A stretch of DNA of 64,000 nucleotides from Gluconobacter cadivus (GTDB lineage: Bacteria; Pseudomonadota; Alphaproteobacteria; Acetobacterales; Acetobacteraceae). Below the pieces are notes generated by a model. It was not told the DNA's origin, did not search any database, and saw only the letters and a program-made list of their open reading frames with translations. The position numbers and the translations under genes were made by a program. The stretch lies in the NCBI RefSeq assembly GCF_015244745.1, contig NZ_JABCQI010000006.1:182896-246895 (forward strand), read 5' to 3'. Shown here piece after piece: positions 45,794 through 54,818 of the stretch. Position 1 is the first letter of the stretch; every line of letters begins with the position of its first letter.

Positions 45794-46788
45794 CAGGGTG
45801 CCTCTCGCTGAAAAACGCCGGTAGCAATTTTATGCTTATGATCAGTATAGTCGGGAACGGCAGGGTCCGCATCATGACCGGGACAAATTGCCTGTCCTTC
45901 CAGCCCGCGCGTACAGCGAAAAATTGTCCGGACCAGAAAGGTATGGGGGGCCGTGTAACAGCGTTCGGCTTTTACGGCGAGTGTATCGTTTTCGAAAGCA
46001 GCGGAGATCGGGCCCGTGCACATGCTGCCATCCGTATAGGTTAGGTGCTGCTGCCCACGTGAGCCGTCTTCCGAAAAGCAGAACGTCCATTTTGCAACAC
46101 TTTGAACCGCACTGGACTGGATATTCTCGGTCTTCATGTTGCTGATACGGAACCAGCACCCCTTCATAACCGAAAGGTCGTGCTGCTCCCACGCGCCCTG
46201 CGGCAGTTCGTTAACTGCAATATGCTCTGATGCCGCAGGATGGGGCACGCTGGCACAATAAGGCGTCGTTGCACTGAACCAGGTCAGGATACAGGCCAGA
46301 CAAAGCCCCAGTAGCGCACCTGCCAGACCCGAAACCAATAAAGAAGGATGCGTGGGAAGTCGGGTCTGCTGGATGAGCGGAAACTGGCCATCGTCATAGG
46401 CAGCGAGGGGATCGATCTGTGTTGTTGCAAGGCCCCATTGACTGAGAACCGGGCGGCTATCGACGACATAAATACAATCGAATGACGGGATGCGCCGTGC
46501 TTGGGGAAAGAGCCTTCTGAGATCTCCCTCTTCAACCTGCGACATGCGGCGGATGTCGGACAGTGCGGTTCCAACATAGCGGAGGACTTCCAGACGTGTT
46601 GTTTCAGGCAGATCCCTGAACGGCACGATGTTTTGCCCCTCTTTGATCCAGAGTGTCTGGTTGGGAGGGTGAGGGGTGGGTACTGCGAATAGCGCTGCAT
46701 GATCTGGCCCGAATTTCTGAGTGAGGGCAGCCAGAAAAGCCGTATGGCCAACGGTATTCAGCGGTCCGGTTTGATCGAGAATGGGCAT
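45793..46788 (-). CDS. Single-TM protein, shared srf N-domain plus Cys-rich periplasmic domain (copy 1)
   Basis: 331 residues, a diverged paralogue of the following gene with the same order: N-domain (residues 15-125, with CIYVVDSRPVLSQWG), one membrane helix (LLVSGLAGALLGLCLACILT, near 150-170) and a Cys-rich outer domain starting SVMKGCWFRISNM. It overlaps its neighbours on both sides by one base (start TGATG with the upstream gene). Confidence 0.75.
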   Translation of the reverse strand: MPILDQTGPLNTVGHTAFLAALTQKFGPDHAALFAVPTPHPPNQTLWIKEGQNIVPFRDLPETTRLEVLRYVGTALSDIRRMSQVEEGDLRRLFPQARRIPSFDCIYVVDSRPVLSQWGLATTQIDPLAAYDDGQFPLIQQTRLPTHPSLLVSGLAGALLGLCLACILTWFSATTPYCASVPHPAASEHIAVNELPQGAWEQHDLSVMKGCWFRISNMKTENIQSSAVQSVAKWTFCFSEDGSRGQQHLTYTDGSMCTGPISAAFENDTLAVKAERCYTAPHTFLVRTIFRCTRGLEGQAICPGHDADPAVPDYTDHKHKIATGVFQREAP

Positions 46789-47954
46789 CAGGACGAAATA
46801 CGGAACTGGCAGACCGACAGCGTGCCCCGTGTCTGCGATACGATGCCCTGTCTGGCCACAAGCACGTGCCCGTTATGGCGTACCGTCAGACGGAAGCGAG
46901 TGTGCGGGCAAATGGGCATCGAGAAAGGATCGACTTCTACCGTGTAGAGTCCGGGAGGAGGTGCTCCCTGCCAGACAATGTTTTCAACGGCTCGCTTGGT
47001 AGGTGCCACGGCTCCGGTCGTTCTGGCATTTGCATCGTGGTCAAGCATTCCTCCTCCATGGCTCCGGTTACCAAAATAAATACGTCCACCATCGGGACAT
47101 AGGACATGGAGATCGAGGTCATTGAGGTCGTCCCAGGCCAGAACGATCTGCAAAATTCCTGTCTGTGCCCCGACACGGCCAACGCGCCGGAAGTCCGACC
47201 AAGTGCGCCAGGGAAGGAGCAGGAGAAGCAGCAGGCCAATAAGCAGGACGAGTGGCAGAGTGATCCAGAGCGGAAAGTTTGGATAATGACAGATCCAAGA
47301 ACCAATCCATCCGCCCAGACGGGATAAGAGCCACAGAATGCATGCCAGTCCGGCGAGCTTGGCGAACAGTTGAAGCCAGCTTTGCCATGGCCCCCAGAGG
47401 CGCATTACGGGCGGTTCTGGGGGGGGAGGCAAGATGGTTACCGGAGGCTGGGCTGCCGTCTTGGTTTCAGAGGCCGGAGGATCGGCCTTCGGACGTGGAG
47501 GCGGGCGCTTGCCAAAGCCTTTCAGATCGACCTGTTCGATTCGGGTGGTCACGGGCTGATGGCCCCAGCCAATCAGCACAGGACCATTCGGGCCGGATCG
47601 CAGATAGTCTGGGCTTGGAATCTGGATTGCAAAGAGCAAGAGACTGAGGAAAGTTCTGTCCGTGTCCGTGGTGGCTTTCTCCGGGTGTGCTCCCAGCGCT
47701 TCTATTTTTGTCTTAATGGCCTCGTATTGTGCGAGCAATTCGTCCTGTGGAATTGGAGTTCCAGTTTCGCCGTACCAATCAATGCTGCCATTGTCGTGAA
47801 AAGCTGGTTCTGCAAGCAGCGACGTGCCCTCAACTCCAAAATGCTGAGTGAGCAGGCGGCAGAAATCAGGCCAGTATTCAATGACCCGCTGGCCCTGTGC
47901 CATGAGCGCGACGACGTCATGTCCAGTGGTTTTTCCCAGGAATTGGCGGCTCAT
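46788..47954 (-). CDS. Membrane protein with srf N-domain and YfaP/DUF2135-like C-terminal domain
   Basis: 388 residues from ATG 47954, chosen because it overlaps the upstream stop as ATGA; the open frame is 44 codons longer. The N-terminal ~145 residues resemble the domain of the other three genes. A Pro-rich linker is followed by two membrane helices (residues about 215-270). The C-terminal 110 residues read as a YfaP/DUF2135-like domain: VLAWDDLNDLDLHVLCPDGG, then YFGNRSHGGGMLDHDANA. Such domains often occur with vWA proteins. Confidence 0.75.
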   Translation of the reverse strand: MSRQFLGKTTGHDVVALMAQGQRVIEYWPDFCRLLTQHFGVEGTSLLAEPAFHDNGSIDWYGETGTPIPQDELLAQYEAIKTKIEALGAHPEKATTDTDRTFLSLLLFAIQIPSPDYLRSGPNGPVLIGWGHQPVTTRIEQVDLKGFGKRPPPRPKADPPASETKTAAQPPVTILPPPPEPPVMRLWGPWQSWLQLFAKLAGLACILWLLSRLGGWIGSWICHYPNFPLWITLPLVLLIGLLLLLLLPWRTWSDFRRVGRVGAQTGILQIVLAWDDLNDLDLHVLCPDGGRIYFGNRSHGGGMLDHDANARTTGAVAPTKRAVENIVWQGAPPPGLYTVEVDPFSMPICPHTRFRLTVRHNGHVLVARQGIVSQTRGTLSVCQFRISS

Positions 47955-48775
47955 AGATGCGTTCCAAACATGACATGACCGAACATGGTGATGAGTTTCG
48001 AGTGACTCGCGAATGCCAGAACTGCCCAGAAAGCCAGAGCAAAAAATGCCGTAAATGTCAGGACATGCAGAATGATGCGTATCCACAACGGCAGAAGCCA
48101 GGGGAGTGGTGCGGAAGAAGCCGGGAAGGGCGCTGTAACGATAGAAGACTCGTCGTGAAGTCGCGCCTCGAAAGAGGTCCCGACCGATGTCGTACCGGAA
48201 AAAGGATCTGCTTTTTGCGCCGGATAAGAGGCTGTTGCCCCCTTTTGGGGTGCGGAGGTATTCAGGAAGTCCGGGTTTTTTGAGGAGGGTTCAAGCAGAG
48301 CCCCCAGAGGGGTGCGGGAGAAGGTATCGGGGAGTGCGGGATCAATCCGGTGCGTGGCATCCTGCGCGCCCCACGGCGCCAAAATTAGTTGGGTTCCGTC
48401 TGTGAAAACAGCTTTTAGGTTCGGAACAAAAAGCGCCTTTTCAAGAAGCGTGGCGTAGCTCTGCGGATGACTGCTGGCGACCCGCTGGAGCTTTTGCAGG
48501 CAGACTGTCAAGTTTTTGAGCAGGGCGTCTTGCTGTAGCGGGGGATAGTCCGTCAGAGGCCGGAACGGGTGCTCGACAGTCCCGTACCAGGTGATCTGGC
48601 CCGGCTTGTCATCGACAACCCACTGAACGACGGGTTCAGCGAAAGAGAACGGTAAGGGGCCAGCAGCGTCGATCAGGCGCAGCAAGGTCGTATAGTGCTG
48701 AACGGTAGGTTGTCCTTGCCATTCAGACAAAGAAAGATCAGACAGGGCGCTACGTGAGAGGACGGAAATAGACAA
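47951..48775 (-). CDS. First gene of the srf-like operon, C-terminally anchored protein
   Basis: 274 residues. The N-terminal 140 residues are the most diverged copy of the shared domain (TWYGTVEHPFRPLTDYPPLQ, then AVFTDGTQLILAPWG). A low-complexity Ser/Pro linker follows, and a membrane helix near the C-terminus (HVLTFTAFFALAFWAVLAFA). The start is ATG 48775. A 14-base palindrome lies upstream at 48785-48798. Function unknown. Confidence 0.72.
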   Translation of the reverse strand: MSISVLSRSALSDLSLSEWQGQPTVQHYTTLLRLIDAAGPLPFSFAEPVVQWVVDDKPGQITWYGTVEHPFRPLTDYPPLQQDALLKNLTVCLQKLQRVASSHPQSYATLLEKALFVPNLKAVFTDGTQLILAPWGAQDATHRIDPALPDTFSRTPLGALLEPSSKNPDFLNTSAPQKGATASYPAQKADPFSGTTSVGTSFEARLHDESSIVTAPFPASSAPLPWLLPLWIRIILHVLTFTAFFALAFWAVLAFASHSKLITMFGHVMFGTHL

Positions 48776-48784
48776 TTTTTTACT

Positions 48785-48798
48785 CTAATCGAGATTAG
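48785..48798. promoter_or_regulatory. Palindrome CTAATC-GA-GATTAG before the srf-like operon
   Basis: A perfect inverted repeat ten bases upstream of the first start codon, in an AT-rich promoter-like region. It may be an operator controlling all 13 genes. Confidence 0.5.
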
Positions 48799-48890
48799 TA
48801 TTCTAATATATCACTTCAAAGCGTTTCTTGGAATAAGTTTTCTGTTCCCAATACTGAAGAGCGGTAGAGTTCTCTTTTTCGAAATGAGAT

Positions 48891-50087
48891 GGAGGGATCG
48901 AAGAACCGTTTGTTGATATGCCTTGGTTCTGATTTTGGATTTTGGGCGTACTGATTGACAGTTTCTGCGATGGCATCCGGTCTGCGTTTTGAGCAGATCG
49001 GGTGTTGTCCCCCGCTGGAGGACTACGCGCTCGCGTTCATCCGCTCCAGGAAGAGAAAGCGGCGCATATTATAGACGATATTGGCCAGCCCGATCCTGGT
49101 GGTGGCTCGGGTGATGCCAACGGTTCGGACGAACAACCCTGTCTGTGATTTCTGATCCGCAAAGACATGCTCGACGCGTGATCGGATCACCGATTTCCAT
49201 GCATTGGACCGCTGGATATGGCGGGGCATGGGCTTGAGATGCGGCTTTTTTTCTGTGAACCTTTGAGACAAAGTCCTGCTTTTCCATGAAGTCTTCATTG
49301 GCTTTGGAGCGATACGCCGTGTCTGCCCAGACGCTTGAGGCCGTATTGGTTTTATCCAGCAGCCCCTCTCTCAATCGCGCACCATCACTGGCGGCGGAAT
49401 CTGTCGTCTTCCATTTGCGGATGAACCGGAACTTCCGGTCGATGGAAACATGCGATTTGTAGCCAAAGAACGGAATGGCAAGATCCGTTGTGGGGATCGT
49501 CCCGTCATCCTGCCGCTTTGCTTTAGTGAACTTCAGTGTCCAGCGCGCATGGCGACCCTTGTGGCACAATTTGGATGGCTTATCCTGCCAGTCTTCAGGA
49601 ATACGCCCTGCCCGGATCAGCGTTCGTGTTGCGCTGCTTTGGGGCGGCTACGAGCGTGGTATCCAGGATCTGGCCCGACATCGGCAGATAGCCCGCGTTC
49701 CGCAGGGTCGCGTCAAATCGGTCAAACAGCCTTTCAATGGCCCCCGCCTGGGTCAAACGCTCGCGGAACAGCCAGATCGTTTTGGCATCAGGCACACGGT
49801 CCGACAGCCCCAGGTCAAGGAAACGCATGAAGGAGAGGCGATCGTTGATCAGATATTCTGTCAGTGCATCAGACACATTGTTCAGCGTCTGGATCATCAG
49901 GATCCTGAACATTATCACCGGATCGAACGGGGGACGGCCGCCTTTGCTCCTGTCTGAGTAGGCCAAATCCTGCTCCAGATCAGGACGGAGCACCTCAAAA
50001 TCCACAAAGAAACCAGCCTGCTTCATAGCGCCATTGCCTCAGTCAGAACCAGACAAATGGAATCACAGAGCTGGTTTCAAACCCTCC
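48891..50087 (-). mobile_element. IS5-family insertion sequence (degenerate), about 1.2 kb
   Basis: The left end begins GGAGGGATCGAAGAACC; the right end is GGTTTCAAACCCTCC (to 50087), a degenerate complement. The transposase on the minus strand fills 49023-50026. Length and transposase match the IS1031/IS12528-like elements of acetic acid bacteria. A clear target duplication is not visible because the right flank is itself part of another copy. Confidence 0.7.
49023..50026 (-). pseudogene. IS5-family transposase, broken by two frameshifts
   Basis: The N-terminal part (KQAGFFVDFEVLRPDLEQDL and on) ends early after NTNADPGRAYS. The middle part (HARWTLKFTKAKRQDDG through TAYRSKANEDFMEK) continues in a second frame and the C-terminal part (SRVEHVFADQKSQTGLFVRT through FLFLERMNASA) in a third. 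The DDE residues are therefore split over frames at about 49600 and 49265, so no full transposase is made. Confidence 0.85.
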
Positions 50088-50392
50088 AAGTCCGTGGTCC
50101 GCTCGCGTGTCGAGCATGTCTTTGTCGATCAGAAGTCAAAGACCGGGCTGTTCGTCCGAACAGTCGGCATCACCCGAGCCACCATGAGGATCGGGCTCGC
50201 CAATATCGTCTACAACATGCGCCGCTTTCTCTTCCTCGAAAGATTGAACGCGAGCGCGTAGTCATTCAGCGGGTAATAGCCCCCGATCTGCTCAAAACGC
50301 AGTTCAAAAACGAACCGAAAAACCGTCAATCAAACGACAAAGCCCAGACATTATGAGCCAAGCGCATCAATTAACGGTTCTTCGATCCCTCC
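50088..50392 (+). mobile_element. 3' fragment of a second IS5 copy, opposite orientation
   Basis: Encodes the transposase C-terminus (VVRSRVEHVFVDQKSKTGLF to FLFLERLNASA, stop 50261) on the plus strand, then the terminal repeat ending GGTTCTTCGATCCCTCC at 50392. It abuts the first element head to head, so one copy inserted into another or the pair arose by rearrangement. Confidence 0.75.
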
Positions 50393-50465
50393 ACCTTAAA
50401 GGGCACCCCAACCCGACAGTCTGCCAGAGACGAAGTCCCGAAAGCAGACATCCTCGCAATTTACA

Positions 50466-51323
50466 TCATTCGGACGATTTCTTAAGCACTGCCGCAACAC
50501 TCTCCGCAAGGGACGTCGGTGGCCGTCCGATCAGAGCCGAGAGCTGCCGTCCGTCATCAAAAAGCGCGCCCTGTGACGCGGCGATGTCCCAACCCGCAAT
50601 GGCGTGTGCCAGTCCATCGGGAAGACCTGCTCCGATAAGCGCTTTGGCGTAATCGGATTCAGTCAGATTACAGTATGGAATATCCTTTCCGGTCTGTCGC
50701 GAGATCTCTGCCGCCAGATCGGAAAGCGTCCAGGCATCGTCACCTGCGAGTTCATAGACTTTCCCGACATGGCCCGGGCCTGTTGCAACGACAGCAAGCG
50801 CTTGTGCATAATCAGCGCGAGCCGCAGAAGAGATACGACCGTCTCCGGCACTCCCGATGAAAGCCCCTCCTTTCAGTGCAGCTCCAACGGAACCAGTATA
50901 ATTTTCGGTGTACCAACCATTGCGCAGGATCGTGAAAGACAGGCCGGACAATCTCAGGTCGGCTTCGGTCGCACGATGCTCGTCAGCCAATGACAGAACG
51001 GACGTGTCCGCATGCAGGACACTGGTATAGAGAATGGTCCGCACTCCGGCCGCCTTTGCGGCTGTGATCACATTGCGATGCTGGGTGACACGCTGGCCGA
51101 TTTCGTTCGATGAGATCAGGACCAGGGTTTCCACTCCCGTCAGACCTGGAGCGAGTGTCTCGATTCTCGTGTAATCGAATTCTCGCGTTTCGATGCCCTT
51201 AACTGCGACTTTTGACGCCGTGCGTGCGAGAGCGACGATGTTTCCCGCGTTTGTCCGGCCTTCAAGAGCGTTGAGAACAAGATGACCGAGCTGACCGCTC
51301 GCACCGCTAATCGCTATCGTCAT
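50466..51323 (-). CDS. NAD(P)H-binding atypical SDR (quinone reductase QorB/NmrA-like)
   Basis: 285 residues. N-terminal nucleotide motif GASGQLG (residues 7-13), then VETLVLISSNEIGQR, VRTILYTSVLHAD and LRNGWYTENYT, the usual sequence of QorB-type proteins that reduce quinones with NADPH or sense the redox state. Divergent from the HxlR-type regulator at 51409, a common pairing for quinone or electrophile stress. Start ATG 51323. Confidence 0.88.
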   Translation of the reverse strand: MTIAISGASGQLGHLVLNALEGRTNAGNIVALARTASKVAVKGIETREFDYTRIETLAPGLTGVETLVLISSNEIGQRVTQHRNVITAAKAAGVRTILYTSVLHADTSVLSLADEHRATEADLRLSGLSFTILRNGWYTENYTGSVGAALKGGAFIGSAGDGRISSAARADYAQALAVVATGPGHVGKVYELAGDDAWTLSDLAAEISRQTGKDIPYCNLTESDYAKALIGAGLPDGLAHAIAGWDIAASQGALFDDGRQLSALIGRPPTSLAESVAAVLKKSSE

Positions 51324-51408
51324 GGCTTATTTCCCTGATCGTCATTTGTGACGTGTCCAAGGATAGGACTATTGCTTCTTATTCGTAAGTACATACATAA
51401 ATGTAAGT

Positions 51409-51804
51409 ATGAAGAAAAATTCAAAAGTTCAGGGAGAACCCCTGTCGGCACAACTCCGTCGAGGCGACCTGATGGTTGCTCAATGCCCTTCGCGTGAGGT
51501 CCTCAAGCACATAACCAGTCGTTGGGGAGTTTTGGTTCTGATTGCGCTACAGAATGAGACACATCGTTTTGGCGAACTACGTCGTCTCATCGGCGGAGTG
51601 AGTGAGCGTATGCTGGCTCAGACACTTCAATGGCTTGAAAGCGACGGCCTTGTAGATCGGGTCGCACTTAATGTGGTCCCGCCCCATGTCAAATACAGCC
51701 TTACGCCGCTGGGGCAGGAGGCGGCAGAAAAAGTCTCCGCACTTGCAGACTGGATTGAGACGCGGCTACCCAGCATCCTCGCGTCAAAAGGCGAAGAGCC
51801 ATGA
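51409..51804 (+). CDS. HxlR-family regulator (QorR/YodB-like)
   Basis: 131 residues. The conserved cysteine is in AQCPSREVLKHITSRWG, followed by a winged helix (FGELRRLIGGVSERMLAQTL, ESDGLVDR). The position of the Cys fits redox-sensing HxlR proteins that are inactivated by thiol-reactive quinones. The divergent QorB-like gene is the expected target. The start is ATG 51409; the 85-base gap holds the shared promoter. Confidence 0.9.
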   Translation: MKKNSKVQGEPLSAQLRRGDLMVAQCPSREVLKHITSRWGVLVLIALQNETHRFGELRRLIGGVSERMLAQTLQWLESDGLVDRVALNVVPPHVKYSLTPLGQEAAEKVSALADWIETRLPSILASKGEEP

Positions 51805-51912
51805 TCCGACGAATGACAGATGTCATTGCGAGGCGGCAGAACGCTATCATAACCATGAATGCTATGTCTGCTGTCTTCAGAATACGAGCTACGCTGTAAC
51901 CGATAAAAGTAG

Positions 51913-52005
51913 GTGTCGGATGAAGGGTTAGGGCTCGCCATCTGCGATGCCTTCTCACGAGAGGAGGCTTCTGGACAGCAGAAAATCAATACTCCTTCGG
52001 AGTAG
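51913..52005 (+). pseudogene. 3'-end fragment of the 198-residue gene at 63122
   Basis: Thirty codons read VSDEGLGLAICDAFSREE and ASGQQKINTPSE then stop, against VSDEALGLAIRDALSRCE and ASGRQKINTPSE at the end of the 63122-63718 gene. A stop codon directly precedes this match, so only the tail is left. Both copies lie shortly before a copy of the interspersed repeat. Confidence 0.8.
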
Positions 52006-52285
52006 TTTTTTTCTTACTGGGGCTAACGAAAGGAAACGGGTTGTTCTCCCGTACAGCGTTTGAAACCAGTGGGCATGATTTTGTATAGATTATCGTTCAG
52101 GTTTGAGATGTGCCGTAACAGTTATTGTCGAATTGGATGAAGTCCGCTTTCAGGCTATGCACCGTTTCTGATCTATAATCGAGATGTAGGCGACTGCCGC
52201 CTGTCTGCTCCTGTATCGCTGAACAGACAGGCGGATCAGGGGAAAGCAGAAAGTCCCGTTTGGGTCAAAAAAGGCAATCTGACCG
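52006..52285. other. Intergenic region containing interspersed repeat copy B
   Basis: Copy B (about 52135-52245) has a hairpin with 11-base perfect arms CCGCCTGTCTG (52197-52207) and complement (52224-52234). It starts with GTCCGCTTTCAGG and carries GTAGGCGACTG just before the hairpin. It lies downstream of the anti-sigma gene stop. No gene is seen. Confidence 0.75.
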
Positions 52286-53041
52286 TTACCCCGCTTCCCC
52301 CATCATATCTCGGGCATGATTGGCGAGACGATGCAGATCGCTATCAGGCGTGTCTGCGACCATGCTGATCCCGAGCCCGTCCTGCGCCCAGATATAGCCC
52401 GGCATATGTCGCATAGGGCGCATGGGAGCCGTCATGTCATGGCCGTACATGGGTCGAACGAATAGGGTAATCCGGTTGCCATTACCTTCCTTGTAGAAAA
52501 AGACGCAGGCAGGACCATGATCCGTCGTGACCAGTTGTCCGCCTGTGAGTTGATAACCCGCTGCCGACAGATCGGGGGGACGAACCGGTCGCCCGAGCGT
52601 CCGACCGCCCCATGCCGCCAGTTGCGCGACATTGCCTGACGAGATTGTGCTGCCCTTACCGGCGTCATGCACGATCGTCGCCTCCTGCTCGACGGAGGCC
52701 AGGCCGAGGGGCACTTCCCGGTCACGAAGCATCCATCCGCCGCTCAGTCCCAGAGACAGGGCCAGCACGACGGACGCTGCCATCTGCGGCATGCTGAAAC
52801 GGCGGGCTCTGCGTCGTTTCAGCCGGGTGATGTTGAAACGCGCCGGTACGGGCTGTCGGAGTTCAGCATCCATCGTCGCCCGCAACAGATCGCGTTCCGC
52901 ACGCCATGCCGTGACTCGCGTTCGTGTATCGGGGTTGGTATCCAGCCACGTCTCTACGGTTCTCCGCCGTTCGGGAGACAGAAGATCATCGACCCAGGCT
53001 TGGAGATCGTCCTCAGTCACGGGGCGGTCGGGCCGTGTCAT
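52286..53041 (-). CDS. Membrane anti-sigma factor
   Basis: 251 residues. The N-terminal part (TEDDLQAWVDDLLSPERRRT) resembles the anti-sigma domain of FecR/RsiW-like proteins but lacks the zinc-binding HxxxCxxC motif. A single membrane helix (MAASVVLALSLGLSGGWMLR, near residue 90-105) is followed by an extracytoplasmic domain with Met- and His-rich segments (PMYGHDMTAPMRPMRHMPGY). Those could sense metal or oxidants, but this is inference. The start overlaps the sigma factor stop by four bases. Confidence 0.85.
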   Translation of the reverse strand: MTRPDRPVTEDDLQAWVDDLLSPERRRTVETWLDTNPDTRTRVTAWRAERDLLRATMDAELRQPVPARFNITRLKRRRARRFSMPQMAASVVLALSLGLSGGWMLRDREVPLGLASVEQEATIVHDAGKGSTISSGNVAQLAAWGGRTLGRPVRPPDLSAAGYQLTGGQLVTTDHGPACVFFYKEGNGNRITLFVRPMYGHDMTAPMRPMRHMPGYIWAQDGLGISMVADTPDSDLHRLANHARDMMGEAG

Positions 53042-53544
53042 TTTACCCTCCTGAGCATGGGAAGCTCCTCATGTTCGACAAGCCGGTGCAAGGCCGTCCT
53101 GGCCCGCGACAGCCGGGACATCACTGTACCCACCGGCACCCCCAATATGTCCGCGACCGTCGCGTATTCCAGCCCTTCGACACCGACCAGTATCAATACC
53201 TGTCGGTGGTCGTCGGAAAGACGTTCGAAGGCGCCCGCCACTTCCTTCCATTCCAGATGGGGAATCTGCCCCGCCTCCTGCATTGGTTCCGGATCGGTCG
53301 TTTCCATGAAGGAAACCAGACGCCGCAGACGCCGCCAATGGCTGACATTGAGGTTATGCGCGATGGTGAACAGCCAGGGCCGCAGGTCCGGCCGACAACG
53401 CACCTGATGCATCCGGGTCAGGGCACGCTCCAGGCAGTCCTGCACCAGATCGTCGGCCTGATGCGGGTCACGTGTCAGCACACGGGCATACCGTCTCAGG
53501 GCCGGTATGGCGTTCTGCAACCTGCTATCATCACCGTCGTTCAA
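53038..53544 (-). CDS. ECF-type RNA polymerase sigma factor
   Basis: 168 residues. Region 2 has DDLVQDCLERALTRMHQ and PWLFTIAHNLNVSHWR; region 4 has VAGAFERLSDDHRQVLILV and VADILGVPVGTVMSRLSRAR. It is paired with the membrane anti-sigma factor downstream and is divergent from the catalase/cytochrome genes, which it probably controls in response to peroxide or similar stress. Confidence 0.93.
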   Translation of the reverse strand: MNDGDDSRLQNAIPALRRYARVLTRDPHQADDLVQDCLERALTRMHQVRCRPDLRPWLFTIAHNLNVSHWRRLRRLVSFMETTDPEPMQEAGQIPHLEWKEVAGAFERLSDDHRQVLILVGVEGLEYATVADILGVPVGTVMSRLSRARTALHRLVEHEELPMLRRVK

Positions 53545-53723
53545 TCCTGCACGTGCCTCATATGGTTTCCGGTATCGCTGCTGATGAAGACGCCCTCTGG
53601 CGTCTGTTTATTCCCGCCCGGACAGGGCGACTGCAAAATATTTCGCAATGCACGCAGCACAAAGGGAATAGATCCGTTCTGTCGGGCGTCCTGCCATCAG
53701 ACGCTTTCAAAGGATCGAAAACC

Positions 53724-54818
53724 ATGGCAACGAAGCCACTCGTGCCCTCTGCCTCAGCCGTACGCTGGCTCGGTGTGATCGCGGCACCGACGGCCCTGGC
53801 GCTGGGTTTCCTGTGGGCCGGCGGCGGCCTGACGCCCCATCGCCTGACACAGACCAGCCTGCTGGATGCCCTGCGTGCAGTGGACGGCACGCCCCCCGGC
53901 TTTCGGCGCAATCACGCCAAGGGTGTGTGCGTGACGGGCTGGTTCGAAGGTAACGGCAATGCCGCCGGCATTTCGACGGCGTCCGTTCTGCAACCAGGTA
54001 GAGTTCCCGTGGTCGGACGTTTCGCCCTCGCAGGCGGTATGCCCTTTCAGGCCGATGCGCCGGCAAAGGTTCGCAGCATGGCTCTGCGTCTGATGTCTCC
54101 AGATGGTCAGGAGTGGCGCATGGGCATCAACGACATCCCGGTCTTTCCCGTCCGGACCCCGCAGGAGTTTCAGGACCTCCAGCTGGCGTCGCGCCCCGAC
54201 CCGGCAAGCGGAAAACCAGACCCCGCGCGGGTAAAGGCATTCCGGGCGGCTCATCCCTGGTTGCGGGCGGCAGGCGCACAGATCACTCATCGGCCTCTTT
54301 CGTCGGGTTTTTCTGATGACACCTATCGTAGTCTCAACAGTTTCCTGTTCGTGGCGAAAGACGGCGCGAAAGCAGCCGTGCGCTTGTCAATGGTGCCTTT
54401 GCAACCCGTCACACCGGCCGATGCTCACGCCGGCGACCACGATTACCTCTTCCGCCAGCTGATCGATGACCTTCACGCTCACCCCCTTCAATGGCGGCTG
54501 ATGGTGACACTGGCGGGTAGCGGCGACGCGATTGATAACCCGAGCAAGGAATGGTCGCGGGATAATCGGCAGATCGATGCGGGAACCTTGACCCTGAAAG
54601 ATATCGAGAGTGAGGAAAACGGCCCATGCACCGGCATAACTTTCGACCCGCTTGTCCTACCCCGGGGCATGATGCCGTCAGGCGATCCGATCCTACAAGC
54701 CCGATCTGCGGCCTATATGCGCTCGTTCTATCTGCGTTCCGGCGAACGGCCGACTGCCCCCGCTGTTTCGCCTGAAATGACGGTTCCGCCTGCCAACGCG
54801 AAAGACAACAAGTCATGA
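53724..54818 (+). CDS. srpA: SrpA-type catalase-related peroxidase (exported)
   Basis: 364 residues from ATG 53724. The frame is open upstream but with no convincing start. Residues 10-30 are a hydrophobic signal or anchor (GVIAAPTALALGFLWAGGGL). The catalase fold follows: RRNHAKG with the active-site His near residue 62, and RSAAYMRS near 330 with the likely heme-ligand Tyr. It is the small, monofunctional peroxidase class without the C-terminal part of true catalases. It overlaps the cytochrome b561 start by four bases. Confidence 0.9.
   Translation: MATKPLVPSASAVRWLGVIAAPTALALGFLWAGGGLTPHRLTQTSLLDALRAVDGTPPGFRRNHAKGVCVTGWFEGNGNAAGISTASVLQPGRVPVVGRFALAGGMPFQADAPAKVRSMALRLMSPDGQEWRMGINDIPVFPVRTPQEFQDLQLASRPDPASGKPDPARVKAFRAAHPWLRAAGAQITHRPLSSGFSDDTYRSLNSFLFVAKDGAKAAVRLSMVPLQPVTPADAHAGDHDYLFRQLIDDLHAHPLQWRLMVTLAGSGDAIDNPSKEWSRDNRQIDAGTLTLKDIESEENGPCTGITFDPLVLPRGMMPSGDPILQARSAAYMRSFYLRSGERPTAPAVSPEMTVPPANAKDNKS

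Noticed and set aside
51627..51989. 120-residue minus-strand frame resembling one at 63463-63702
   Set aside because: The similarity is real but comes from antisense reading of the duplicated gene tail.
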